Source of the DNA: Desulfotomaculaceae bacterium
Lineage (GTDB): Bacteria; Bacillota; Desulfotomaculia; Desulfotomaculales; Pelotomaculaceae
NCBI GenBank assembly: GCA_028709235.1
Contig: JAQVXL010000018.1
Span: 1-36,967, forward strand
Reading direction: 5' to 3'
DNA length: 36,967 nucleotides
Shown here in pieces: positions 8,829 to 16,011 of the stretch. Under the pieces are notes generated by a model that was not told the origin of the DNA, did no database searches, and saw nothing but the letters and a program-made list of their open reading frames with translations. The position numbers and the translations under genes were made by a program. Position 1 is the first letter of the stretch. Each line of letters starts with the position of its first letter.

Positions 8829-9278
8829 ATGGAACGTACATATCTTATGGTTAAGCCTGACGGTGTACAACGCGGTCTGGCCGGTGAAATTATTGCCAGG
8901 TTTGAGAAAAAGGGGTTTAAAATCGCCGCGCTAAAAATGCTGCGGATCAGCCGGGAACTGGCTGAAAAACACTATGGCGAACATGTGGGCAAACCTTTTT
9001 TTGAATCGCTGGTAGGTTTCATTACCAGCGGTCCAGTTGTGGCGATGGTGATCGAGGGTAAGGATGTGGTAAGCGCGGCGCGGAAGATGATGGGGGCCAC
9101 CGATCCGCTGAAAGCGCTGCCGGGCACGATCAGGGGCACATTTGGTATAGATATCGGCCGGAATGTGATCCACGGTTCCGATTCCAGGGAAAGCGCCGAG
9201 AGGGAAATATCCCTGTTCTTTAAGGAAGAAGAGCTGTGGGATTACAGCCGGGACATCGATCGCTGGATTTATGAGTAA
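8829..9278 (+). CDS. ndk: Nucleoside diphosphate kinase
   Basis: A 149-residue enzyme that equilibrates NTP and NDP pools through a phosphohistidine. It starts with the conserved [16 protein letters not shown] and carries the active-site IHGSDS with catalytic His115. Length and motifs are typical. ATG start with TGGAGG 8 bp upstream. The gene begins only 29 bp after the ftsH terminator T-run, leaving no room for a conventional promoter between them, so it may depend on readthrough or on a promoter upstream of or within the terminator. Confidence 0.97.
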   Translation: MERTYLMVKPDGVQRGLAGEIIARFEKKGFKIAALKMLRISRELAEKHYGEHVGKPFFESLVGFITSGPVVAMVIEGKDVVSAARKMMGATDPLKALPGTIRGTFGIDIGRNVIHGSDSRESAEREISLFFKEEELWDYSRDIDRWIYE

Positions 9279-9312
9279 AGAGTTCCTTTAAAGTTACCGA
9301 TAAAGGTTACCG

Positions 9313-9352
9313 AGCGTGTCAAGGGGACGGTTGACGGTTCTCTTGACACGCT
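9313..9352 (+). repeat. Palindromic repeat of the GGGGACGG...CTTGACAC type
   Basis: A perfect 11-bp inverted repeat, AGCGTGTCAAG and CTTGACACGCT, encloses an 18-bp loop containing GGGGACGG and GGTTCT. The sequence class resembles the short GGGGAC-containing intergenic palindromes linked to REP-associated transposases in other bacteria. It overlaps the likely promoter of fhs. Confidence 0.7.
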
Positions 9353-9372
9353 GAATTATAATAGGATAAAAC
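9343..9372 (+). promoter_or_regulatory. Candidate promoter of fhs inside the palindrome
   Basis: TTGACA (9343-9348) lies in the right arm of the palindrome and is followed by an 18-bp spacer and TAAAAC (9367-9372). A second option is TTGACG (9331) with TATAAT (9357-9362) at 20-bp spacing. Either way the -35 is repeat-derived. Confidence 0.45.
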
Positions 9373-9400
9373 ATAAGGTAGAAACGAGAGGAGAATCGGT

Positions 9401-11161
9401 ATGCCTTACGATCCTACCAGAATGAGGGACTTTGAAATTGCTGAGGCTGCAGTAAAAAACATGCCTACCCCGGCTGACTGGCAGGAAAGGTTGGGCCTCG
9501 AAGAAGACGAAATTATTCCTTACGGCAGAATCTGCAAGCTGGACAGCATGAAAATTATTAAGCGGCTGGCAGACCGGCCGGACGGTAAGTATATCAACGT
9601 TACAGCGATAACCCCTACCCCGCTGGGTGAGGGGAAAACAACAACCGCTATCGGCCTGGTGGAAGGGTTGAGCAAGAGGGGCCGCAGCGTAAGCGCCGCG
9701 ATCCGCCAGCCTTCGGGCGGCCCCACCATGAATATCAAGGGTTCGGCGGCCGGGGGCGGTAATGCCCTGGTTATTCCCATGACCGAGATTTCACTGGGGC
9801 TTTCCGGAGATATCAATGACATCATGAACGCCCATAACCTGGCTATGGTGGCGCTGAACGCCAGGATGCAGCATGAGCGGAATTATGACGACAGGGAACT
9901 GGCCAGGCGCAATTTAAGGCGCTTGGATATTGACCCGGAGCGGGTCGAGATGGGCTGGATTATCGACTTCTGCGCCCAGGGCCTGCGCAAAATTATCATG
10001 GGCCTCGGCGGCAAAATGGACGGCTATCAAATGGAATCCAGGTTTGGTATCGCGGCCAGCTCTGAACTGATGGCGATCCTGTCTGTTGCCAGTGACCTGG
10101 CAGATCTCCGGGAGCGGATCGACCGGATTATTGTCGCCTATGATCAAAATGACCGGCCGGTAACCACTGCCGACCTGGAAGTGGCCGGGGCTATAACTGC
10201 TTATATGAGAAACACGATCAACCCGACCCTGGTCAGCACGGTGGAGTACCAGCCGGTGCTCATGCACGCGGGTCCTTTCGCCAATATCGCTATCGGCCAG
10301 TCTTCGGTAATTGCCGACCGCATCGGGATCAAGATGTCTGATTATCACATCACGGAAAGCGGCTTTGCCGCCGATATCGGCTTTGAAAAATTCTGGAACG
10401 TCAAGTGCCGGTTAAGCGGGCTGGTACCCCATGTTTCTGTAATCACCGCCACAATCAGAGCCCTGAAGATGCACGGCGGCGGGCCGGAGGTGGTGCCGGG
10501 CCGGCCCCTGCCGGAGGAATACACCAGGACAGACCTGAAGCTTCTCGAAAAAGGTATGCCCAACCTGCTGCACCATATTGAAATTGTCAAGAAATCCGGG
10601 GTAAAGCCGGTTGTCTGCCTGAATGCTTTTTACACCGACACCAGGGAAGAAGTGTCGGCCGTCCGCCGGCTGGTGGAGCAGGCCGGCGCCCGCTGCGCCG
10701 TGTCCGAGCACTGGATGAAAGGCGGGGAGGGCGCCCTGGAGCTGGCCGACGCTGTGGTGGACGCCTGTAATGAAAAAATTGATTTTAAATACCTTTACCC
10801 GCTGGAAATGCCGTTAAGGCAGAGGGTGGAGCTTATCGCCAGAGAGGTTTACGGCGCTGCTGGAGTTTCCTGGGCCGCTGCTGCAGAGGCCAAGGCCAGG
10901 CGTTTCGAGTCAGATCCCGCCTATGCCAGCTTTGCCACGATCATGGCCAAGACGCACCTGAGCATTTCACACGATCCTGCTCTGAAGGGAGTCCCCCGGG
11001 GCTGGATCCTGCCGATCCGCGATATCCTGGTTTTTGGCGGCGCCAGGTTCCTGGTCCCGCTGGCCGGCGAAATTAAACTAATGCCCGGCACCGGGTCGGA
11101 CCCGGCCTACAGGCGTATTGACGTTAATACCGAGACCGGCAGTGTGAGCGGTCTGTTCTAA
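9401..11161 (+). CDS. fhs: Formate-tetrahydrofolate ligase (divergent type)
   Basis: It makes 10-formyl-THF from formate, THF and ATP. The 586 residues carry the family P-loop ([10 protein letters not shown], about 70-80), [39 protein letters not shown] and a terminal VSGLF. It is longer than the usual bacterial 555-560 residues and departs from the common FGIKGGAAGGG to [11 protein letters not shown]. The C-terminal [20 protein letters not shown] and ILPIRDI recall the synthetase domain of eukaryotic MTHFD1 more than the Moorella enzyme. ATG start behind GAGAGGAG. It precedes a folate-biosynthesis block. Function is likely retained, but the subfamily is unusual. Confidence 0.9.
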   Translation: MPYDPTRMRDFEIAEAAVKNMPTPADWQERLGLEEDEIIPYGRICKLDSMKIIKRLADRPDGKYINVTAITPTPLGEGKTTTAIGLVEGLSKRGRSVSAAIRQPSGGPTMNIKGSAAGGGNALVIPMTEISLGLSGDINDIMNAHNLAMVALNARMQHERNYDDRELARRNLRRLDIDPERVEMGWIIDFCAQGLRKIIMGLGGKMDGYQMESRFGIAASSELMAILSVASDLADLRERIDRIIVAYDQNDRPVTTADLEVAGAITAYMRNTINPTLVSTVEYQPVLMHAGPFANIAIGQSSVIADRIGIKMSDYHITESGFAADIGFEKFWNVKCRLSGLVPHVSVITATIRALKMHGGGPEVVPGRPLPEEYTRTDLKLLEKGMPNLLHHIEIVKKSGVKPVVCLNAFYTDTREEVSAVRRLVEQAGARCAVSEHWMKGGEGALELADAVVDACNEKIDFKYLYPLEMPLRQRVELIAREVYGAAGVSWAAAAEAKARRFESDPAYASFATIMAKTHLSISHDPALKGVPRGWILPIRDILVFGGARFLVPLAGEIKLMPGTGSDPAYRRIDVNTETGSVSGLF

Positions 11162-11168
11162 AGAGGAG

Positions 11169-11205
11169 ATGCGGCGCGCGTGGCGCCGCATTGGTGTTTG
11201 TTTTG
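11169..11205 (+). terminator. Hairpin after fhs, terminator-like
   Basis: A perfect 9-bp stem (11169-11177 with 11183-11191, loop GCGTG), 7 bp after the stop. The following tract is T-rich but interrupted by G, so termination may be weak. Confidence 0.55.
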
Positions 11206-11207
11206 GT

Positions 11208-11509
11208 CTCCCTTGGCCGGTCCAAGTTTTCCGGCCATGCCTACTTTGTGTCCTCAGTCCCGTGCCTATGGACGCTTTTCAGCTGCGCCTCCTGCGATTT
11301 TATTTCACGGGGCCTGGGGACACCTGCAGGCCGGTGGTTATCTCCGGGTAATTTAGGGCGCTTAAAACCGTCTTCGGTGATTGTTTCACGTTTTGGTATT
11401 GCTCCCGCCTCCTTCTCTATTGTTAAAAGTATTATTCTAAAAGAATGCAGGTTTTATCCGCATATTAATTACGGTTTGATTGATTTTCTCAACCCACCGC
11501 TTTATAATT
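11208..11509. other. Long intergenic stretch without a credible gene
   Basis: The open frames here lack ribosome binding sites, overlap one another and translate to unusual compositions rich in Cys, Arg and Phe. No repeat copy, tRNA or recognised riboswitch was seen. It may be a decayed gene or a long folP leader. Confidence 0.5.
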
Positions 11510-11537
11510 TTGACAAGCTGTGCGCGGCGTTTATGTC
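11510..11537 (+). promoter_or_regulatory. Candidate promoter of folP
   Basis: TTGACA (11510-11515), 16-bp spacer, TATGTC (11532-11537), 42 bp before the start codon. Confidence 0.45.
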
Positions 11538-11578
11538 TGGCATTTATTGCAGGCAAATGATATCCAGGAGGTATTTGA

Positions 11579-12778
11579 TTGGCGATCAGGGTTTACAGCG
11601 TCATGGTTGATAATAAAGAAGAAGCTTACCGGACTATTGCTTCGGTTGGCGCGGACAAGTCAGGCTGCTTGTGGATGGCGCCGAAAGCGGTACACCGGCT
11701 GGTCATGCTGGAAGGTGTGCAGCCGAAACAGGCTAACATTATGAAGCAGGAAATGCTCGGTAAAGGCGGGGAGGCTGCAGTCGCCCGGGGTGTGGTTGAT
11801 AATTCCATACCGGAAACAAGGGTGCTCCTGATGGGCACATTGAAGCAGTATGAGGCTTTCCTGACCAAACTAAAAAACCAGCCGTTCGGCCTGCCCGCTA
11901 TAGCTGAAAGGATCAGGGACGTATTGGAGGGGCAGGAGGGTTTTGCCCCTTATGAGCTTGACTGCCGCGGCAAGATAATAAAACTGGGTGAAAGAACACT
12001 GGTGATGGGAATTCTTAATGTGACGCCGGACTCTTTCTCGGATGGAGATAAATACTGCGACCCCGGCCTGGCGCTGGAGAGAGCCAGGGTGATGGTGGCG
12101 GAAGGCGCCGACATCATCGACTTGGGCGGGGAATCCACTCGGCCCGGTTTCGCGCCGGTAGGGGTTGAGGAGGAGCTATCCCGGATCATACCTGTGTTGA
12201 AAAAGCTGGTGAACGAGATAGCTGTGCCGGTTTCCATAGATACGACCAAAGCTGAGGTGGCCAGGCGGGCGATGGAGGAGGGAGCCGGCATTATTAACGA
12301 TCAGTGGGGGCTGCGAGGCGATCCGGCCATGGCCGGCATTGCTGCGTCATACGGCGCTCCACTGGTGTTGATGCACAATCAAAAAGGTACCGTTTACCGG
12401 GACCTGATCGGTGATATTGCTGAATCACTGCGGGAAGGCATCGGCATTGCCCTGGCAGTCGGGGTGACCCGGGATAAGGTCATTGTTGACCCCGGCCTTG
12501 GATTTGGTAAAAACGCGGGGCAAAACCTGGAGACCTTGCGGAGGCTGAAAGAGCTGCGCTGTCTGGAACAGCCAATCCTGATCGGTCCGTCACGCAAATC
12601 CACTATCGGGAAAGTTTTGAACCTGCCGGTGGAAGGGCGGGTGGAAGGGACCGCGGCGTTCGTGGCGGTCGGCATCGCCAACGGCGCGGACATTGTCCGG
12701 GTACACGATGTAAAAGAGATGGCCAGAGTAGCCCGGATGACCGACGCCATTGTGGGCAAGGTGAGATTGGAATTGTAG
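11579..12778 (+). CDS. folP: Dihydropteroate synthase (long form)
   Basis: It condenses p-aminobenzoate with the pterin pyrophosphate to form dihydropteroate. The catalytic TIM barrel starts at about residue 125 with MGILNVTPDSFSDG (Met143), then DLGGESTRPG, VSIDTTKAEVA, INDQWGL, DPGLGFGK and GPSRKS. An N-terminal extension of about 115 residues, with the conserved-looking EMLGKGGEAAVARG, makes the protein 399 residues against about 280 for canonical FolP. Similar extended forms occur in other Clostridia and some archaea. TTG start behind CCAGGAGG. It heads the folP-folB-folK block. Confidence 0.95.
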   Translation: MAIRVYSVMVDNKEEAYRTIASVGADKSGCLWMAPKAVHRLVMLEGVQPKQANIMKQEMLGKGGEAAVARGVVDNSIPETRVLLMGTLKQYEAFLTKLKNQPFGLPAIAERIRDVLEGQEGFAPYELDCRGKIIKLGERTLVMGILNVTPDSFSDGDKYCDPGLALERARVMVAEGADIIDLGGESTRPGFAPVGVEEELSRIIPVLKKLVNEIAVPVSIDTTKAEVARRAMEEGAGIINDQWGLRGDPAMAGIAASYGAPLVLMHNQKGTVYRDLIGDIAESLREGIGIALAVGVTRDKVIVDPGLGFGKNAGQNLETLRRLKELRCLEQPILIGPSRKSTIGKVLNLPVEGRVEGTAAFVAVGIANGADIVRVHDVKEMARVARMTDAIVGKVRLEL

Positions 12779-12782
12779 GTGA

Positions 12783-12802
12783 GGCTTCAGCCGCACATCT
12801 TT
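12783..12802 (-). repeat. 20-bp repeat, inverted partner of 31769-31788
   Basis: The 20 bases at 12783-12802 are an exact reverse complement of 31769-31788. The unit contains a small CGGCT-GA-AGCCG-type hairpin. It lies 50 bp from REP-like copy C; its partner lies among similar palindromes upstream of birA. Confidence 0.75.
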
Positions 12803-12821
12803 GGCGGGTTATGGCGCCGAT

Positions 12822-12850
12822 GATGCTTGTATATGTTTGAGTTGCTCTGA
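12822..12850 (-). repeat. 29-bp unit shared with 5191-5219
   Basis: The reverse complement is 28/29 identical to 5191-5219. In both places it is directly beside a GGAATGGGGACAC palindromic repeat, indicating a composite element. Confidence 0.75.
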
Positions 12851-12854
12851 CAGT

Positions 12855-12951
12855 GGAATGGGGACACACCTCTATTGGGGGTATTCCTTTTGGGTCGGAG
12901 GTATGTCCCCGATCGGGATGGCTGGGGAATGTTAGGTGTGTCTCCGATTGG
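12855..12951 (+). repeat. REP-like palindromic repeat, copy C plus extra half-arm
   Basis: The core at 12855-12918 starts GGAATGGGGACACACCTC and ends GGAGGTATGTCCCCGATCGG. A further diverged arm at 12935-12951 (GGTGTGTCTCCGATTGG) runs straight into the folB ribosome binding site GGAGGAG. Confidence 0.85.
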
Positions 12952-12961
12952 AGGAGTTTTT

Positions 12962-13327
12962 ATGGACAAGATTATACTTGAAGGTATGGAGTTTTTCGGT
13001 TATCATGGTGCTCAGCTGGAGGAAAGAACTCTGGGGCAGAGATTTATATTGGATGTGGAGCTTTTTCTGGACCTGCGGCCGGCGGGGAGCTCGGATGACC
13101 TGGACCGTACAATAAATTACGCGCTGGTATTTGATAGGGTGCAGTCGATCGTTTGCGGCCGTTCCTACCAGCTTATTGAGGCCTTGGCGGAGGCAGTCGC
13201 TAAAGAGCTGCTGGAGCAATTCCCGGCAGACCAGGTTAAAGTACGGGTTAAAAAGCCCCAAGCGCCCGTGCCAGGCCGGTTCACCTGGCTGGCTGTGGAA
13301 ATAACACGGGGAAAAAACAGCCTTTAA
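12962..13327 (+). CDS. folB: Dihydroneopterin aldolase
   Basis: A 121-residue enzyme that cleaves 7,8-dihydroneopterin to 6-hydroxymethyl-dihydropterin and glycolaldehyde. It has the FolB pattern: KIILEGMEFFGYHGAQLEER at the N-terminus, NYALVF, SYQLIEALAEA with the conserved Glu, and VRVKKPQAPVPG with the active-site Lys. ATG at 12962 is chosen; the frame is open upstream to 12875, but that part is REP-like repeat sequence and lies before a good GGAGGAG site. It is the second gene of the folP-folB-folK block. Confidence 0.95.
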   Translation: MDKIILEGMEFFGYHGAQLEERTLGQRFILDVELFLDLRPAGSSDDLDRTINYALVFDRVQSIVCGRSYQLIEALAEAVAKELLEQFPADQVKVRVKKPQAPVPGRFTWLAVEITRGKNSL

Positions 13328-13329
13328 TA

Positions 13330-13380
13330 CACCGGAGCCGGCAGCCAAAGGACTTTTATTTGCTTGAAGTCACTCCGGTG
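13330..13380 (+). promoter_or_regulatory. Hairpin before folK
   Basis: CACCGGAG (13330-13337) and CTCCGGTG (13373-13380) form a perfect 8-bp stem around a 35-bp loop. A TATAAT follows at 13391-13396, but no good -35 is placed 16-18 bp before it. It could be a weak terminator for folB or part of a folK control region. Confidence 0.3.
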
Positions 13381-13447
13381 AGAAATAATGTATAATAATA
13401 AAACAATATGTTAATTACATAAATATTTATAATTTGGAGGAAATACG

Positions 13448-13945
13448 ATGCCAACAACTGCCTATATTGGCCTGGGCAGCAACCTGGGCGATAAAGAGGC
13501 CAATATCAGAAAAGCTTTGGCAATGCTGGAGGAAGTCCCTGGTATCCAGGTGAAAAAAGTTGCATCTTTATACAAGACCGCTCCACTGTATGTGACAAAG
13601 CAAGACTGGTTTCTGAATACGGTAGCGGAAGTTGAAACAAGTTTAACCGCCCATGAGTTTTTAACCCTGTTAAAGGACACGGAAAAAAAGCTTGAACGGG
13701 CCCCTACTGTACGCTGGGGACCGCGGACGATAGATTTAGACATTTTGCTTTTCGGCAGCGATAAGATTGAAAGCGCCGACCTGATTGTCCCCCATCCCCG
13801 CATGATTGAGCGCGCTTTCGTGATGGTGCCCCTGGCGGAAATTGCTCCCCGCCTTTGCATACCCGGCCGCGGCAGGGCCGGGGAACTGGCCCGGCTGCTA
13901 AGCACAGATCAGAGTGTTGAAAAATTTGACAGCTCACAAAAATAA
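13448..13945 (+). CDS. folK: 6-hydroxymethyl-7,8-dihydropterin pyrophosphokinase
   Basis: It transfers pyrophosphate from ATP to the pterin, giving the substrate of FolP. The 165 residues show the family signatures: YIGLGSNLGDKEANI near the start, YKTAPLYVTKQDWFLN, the Mg/ATP-binding RTIDLDILLFG and PHPRMIERAFVMVPLAEIAP. ATG start behind TTTGGAGG. With fhs, folP and folB it forms a folate/C1 neighbourhood. Length and motifs are ordinary. Confidence 0.96.
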   Translation: MPTTAYIGLGSNLGDKEANIRKALAMLEEVPGIQVKKVASLYKTAPLYVTKQDWFLNTVAEVETSLTAHEFLTLLKDTEKKLERAPTVRWGPRTIDLDILLFGSDKIESADLIVPHPRMIERAFVMVPLAEIAPRLCIPGRGRAGELARLLSTDQSVEKFDSSQK

Positions 13946-13992
13946 TATTAACTTATTTTAAATATTAGTTCGATGACCGGGAAAGAAACCAG

Positions 13993-14673
13993 ATGAAATA
14001 TAGCAACGTCTATAAAGGCAAATTTATAGCTCGTCCCAACCGGTTTATGGCCCAGGTGGAAATAGACGGTGTTGTCCAAGCCAGCCATGTTAAGAATACC
14101 GGGCGGTGCAAAGAATTGTTGAAACCTGGCAGCCTGGTATACTTGGAAGAGAATATTAATCAAAACAGAAAAACAAAATATGATCTGGTAGCGGTTGAAA
14201 AGGATAAATTATTGGTTAACATTGATTCCCAGGCGCCAAACAAGGTAGTTAAAGAATGGCTTGAAGCAGGCGGAATATATGCAAATCCAACGTTGGTGTG
14301 CCCGGAGAAGAAGCATGGCAATTCACGGGTTGATTTTTATATTGAAGCTGAAGATAGGCAAGCTTTTATTGAGGTAAAAGGTGTAACCCTGGAAAATGAT
14401 GGAGTGGCCGCCTTTCCTGATGCGCCGACAGAAAGAGGCCTGAAACATATTTATCATTTAATGGATGTGCTGCAGGAAGGCTATGAGGCTTATCTTGTAT
14501 TTATCATTCAGTTTAAACCTGTAAAGTATCTCATCCCAAATGATGTGACCCAGCCGGAATTCGGCCAGGCTTTAAAAGAAGCGGTGGCAGCAGGAGTCCA
14601 TGTTTTGGCTTATGACTGTATTGCAACCCCGAATTCAATGCAAATGGATCAGCTGGTGCAGGTTCAATTATGA
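13993..14673 (+). CDS. sfsA: SfsA family nuclease-fold protein
   Basis: A 226-residue protein matching SfsA throughout: RFMAQVEIDG, HVKNTGRCKELL near residue 40, VNIDSQAPN, and the nuclease-like core SRVDFYIE...FIEVKGVTLE, followed by FPDAPTERGLKHI. The family has an OB-fold N-terminus and a PD-(D/E)XK-like domain and binds nucleic acid; it was first described from sugar fermentation stimulation in E. coli. ATG start with a weak upstream GGGAAAG. The coding sequence is more AT-rich than its neighbours. It ends at a bidirectional hairpin. Confidence 0.93.
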   Translation: MKYSNVYKGKFIARPNRFMAQVEIDGVVQASHVKNTGRCKELLKPGSLVYLEENINQNRKTKYDLVAVEKDKLLVNIDSQAPNKVVKEWLEAGGIYANPTLVCPEKKHGNSRVDFYIEAEDRQAFIEVKGVTLENDGVAAFPDAPTERGLKHIYHLMDVLQEGYEAYLVFIIQFKPVKYLIPNDVTQPEFGQALKEAVAAGVHVLAYDCIATPNSMQMDQLVQVQL

Positions 14674-14715
14674 TTAACTTGTTAAGGTGATTAATGGAAA
14701 TAATCTAGAAATGTA

Positions 14716-14744
14716 TGGGGCTGTCTCAGAATTGAGCAGCCCCA
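14716..14744. terminator. Hairpin between convergent sfsA and NuoE-like gene
   Basis: TGGGGCTG (14716-14723) pairs with CAGCCCCA (14737-14744), with an inner CTCA/TGAG stem. T-tracts are weak on both sides. Its position suggests a shared bidirectional terminator. Confidence 0.6.
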
Positions 14745-14773
14745 TTATTGTTGCAAGCCGGGAATATTCAGGC

Positions 14774-15256
14774 TCAAATGTATGATTTGATTATAGATGC
14801 TACTTTGTCGGGATTTACATGGGGATGGATCTCATTGTCTACCATCACGGAGGGACTGAATTCGCACGCGCCAAGGCACCGCACTACTTCAAGGTAAAAC
14901 AGGCCGTCTGAGGTTGTTTCCCCGGGAGATATCCCCAGTTCGCCGCAAAACGCCTTAAGCACTTGCTGGGCTCCTTTCAGGTAACATGTGGTTCCCATGC
15001 AAACGCTGATCCGGTGCAACCCCGGGGTGGCGTGCCGGAGTATATTGCAGGAGTAGAGAAGGTCCTCAATTTCTGTCTCTTCCTTGTCGAAAGCCTCCGC
15101 GGCCCTTTTTATAATTTTACTGGGCAGGCTGCCGTATATCTCCATGTATTCTCTGAAAAATTTCAATACTTCCCCCGGCCGGTCTTTGTACTTTGTTATA
15201 AGTTCATTAACCCTGGTGTTTTCGCTGTCATGGCCACAACCGCTGTCATTACACAT
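14774..15256 (-). CDS. NuoE/HymA-like [2Fe-2S] thioredoxin-fold protein
   Basis: A 160-residue relative of the 24-kDa NADH dehydrogenase subunit (NuoE) and of HymA/HndA from [FeFe] hydrogenases. The four cluster ligands are visible as C86-x4-C91 and C127-x3-C131, after an N-terminal helical region. There is no NuoF or catalytic hydrogenase subunit beside it. Instead it is divergent from the cupin-XRE regulator and the hydrogenase-like sensor, so it may deliver or sense electrons for that module (inference). ATG at 15256 is chosen because GGGGGAG lies 9 bp upstream; a TTG at 15277 is possible. Confidence 0.88.
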   Translation of the reverse strand: MCNDSGCGHDSENTRVNELITKYKDRPGEVLKFFREYMEIYGSLPSKIIKRAAEAFDKEETEIEDLLYSCNILRHATPGLHRISVCMGTTCYLKGAQQVLKAFCGELGISPGETTSDGLFYLEVVRCLGACEFSPSVMVDNEIHPHVNPDKVASIIKSYI

Positions 15257-15306
15257 CCAATAAGCTCCCCCGTGCAATTAATATATATTTATTGTATTGT
15301 ATCACA

Positions 15307-15325
15307 AATGATATCATATATCATT
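15307..15325. promoter_or_regulatory. Perfect palindrome, candidate operator
   Basis: AATGATAT-CAT-ATATCATT, a perfect 8-bp inverted repeat with a 3-bp centre, lies in the divergent region between the NuoE-like gene and the XRE-cupin gene. It suits an autoregulatory site of the adjacent XRE protein. Confidence 0.45.
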
Positions 15326-15343
15326 ACAGTAGTGTTTTTCAGG

Positions 15344-15373
15344 TGTCAACTAATAGTGTAAACGTGTTATAAT
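15344..15373 (+). promoter_or_regulatory. Candidate promoter of the XRE-cupin gene
   Basis: TATAAT (15368-15373) is consensus; the -35 candidate TGTCAA (15344-15349) at 18-bp spacing is weak, which suits a regulated promoter. Confidence 0.5.
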
Positions 15374-15425
15374 TAGACTTGCGCATGGATATGCCGCAGT
15401 ACCTTTAGCAGGAGGTGGGTTATAA

Positions 15426-15977
15426 GTGAGTTTGGGCGCCCGGATTAAAAGGGTAAGGATTAACAACGGTTTGACTGTCCGGCAGCTTGCCGAAAAGGTC
15501 GGCCTGTCAGCCAGCTTTCTTTATCAGCTGGAGCAGGAAAAAACCTCTCCGTCTTTTTCTACCCTTAAAAGTATAGCGGCAGCCCTCAACACCAGTATTA
15601 CTCTTCTCATAGAGGATAATCTGCCCGAGGAATGGCTTATAGTAAGAAGCAACAACTATAAGCGGGTTGTCACCGACAATCCGGGTATGGGGTTAAAGCT
15701 TCTCACCTTCCTGGGACTCAGGGAAAAAAGGATGCAGCCTATGGTTTTTGAGCTGGCTCCCGGCGCTGCAAGCACAGATATAGCAGGCTACCAGGACAAG
15801 GAGCATTTTTTATACATCCTGGAGGGCAAGATAGAAGTTACTTTGAGAGATGCGGAATATGTATTAAATAAGGGAGATGCCGCTTATTTTATCTTCGATG
15901 CTCCCGAAGAATTTAGGAATGCAGGTAAGGACAAGGCTGTAGGACTCTGGATATACAGCCCCCCCGGTACGAAATAA
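15426..15977 (+). CDS. XRE family transcriptional regulator with cupin domain
   Basis: A 183-residue protein with an N-terminal Cro/CI-type helix-turn-helix (about 5-62: GARIKRVRINNGLTVRQLAE, then VGLSASFLYQLE and SPSFSTLKSIA). A C-terminal small cupin domain (about 105-178) includes DKEHFLYILEGKIEV and NKGDAAYFIFDAPEEFRN. This family senses small ligands through the cupin. The start is GTG behind GCAGGAGG. It is the first gene of a run with the hydrogenase-like sensor 34 bp downstream and is divergent from the NuoE-like gene, so it is the obvious candidate for controlling both. The ligand is unknown. Confidence 0.9.
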   Translation: MSLGARIKRVRINNGLTVRQLAEKVGLSASFLYQLEQEKTSPSFSTLKSIAAALNTSITLLIEDNLPEEWLIVRSNNYKRVVTDNPGMGLKLLTFLGLREKRMQPMVFELAPGAASTDIAGYQDKEHFLYILEGKIEVTLRDAEYVLNKGDAAYFIFDAPEEFRNAGKDKAVGLWIYSPPGTK

Positions 15978-16011
15978 ACCGGGTTTTTTATTTTCATCAT
16001 GGAGGTATGAT

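Noticed and set aside
11169-11744. Three overlapping plus-strand open frames between fhs and folP
   Set aside because: No ribosome binding sites, odd composition, mutual overlap, and one runs into folP in another frame.
12875-12961. N-terminal extension of the folB frame
   Set aside because: The extension is repeat sequence; the ATG at 12962 has the proper site and gives the normal family length.
14963-15361. 132-residue plus-strand open frame opposite the NuoE-like gene
   Set aside because: It is antisense to a gene with clear cysteine motifs, and its own sequence shows no family pattern.
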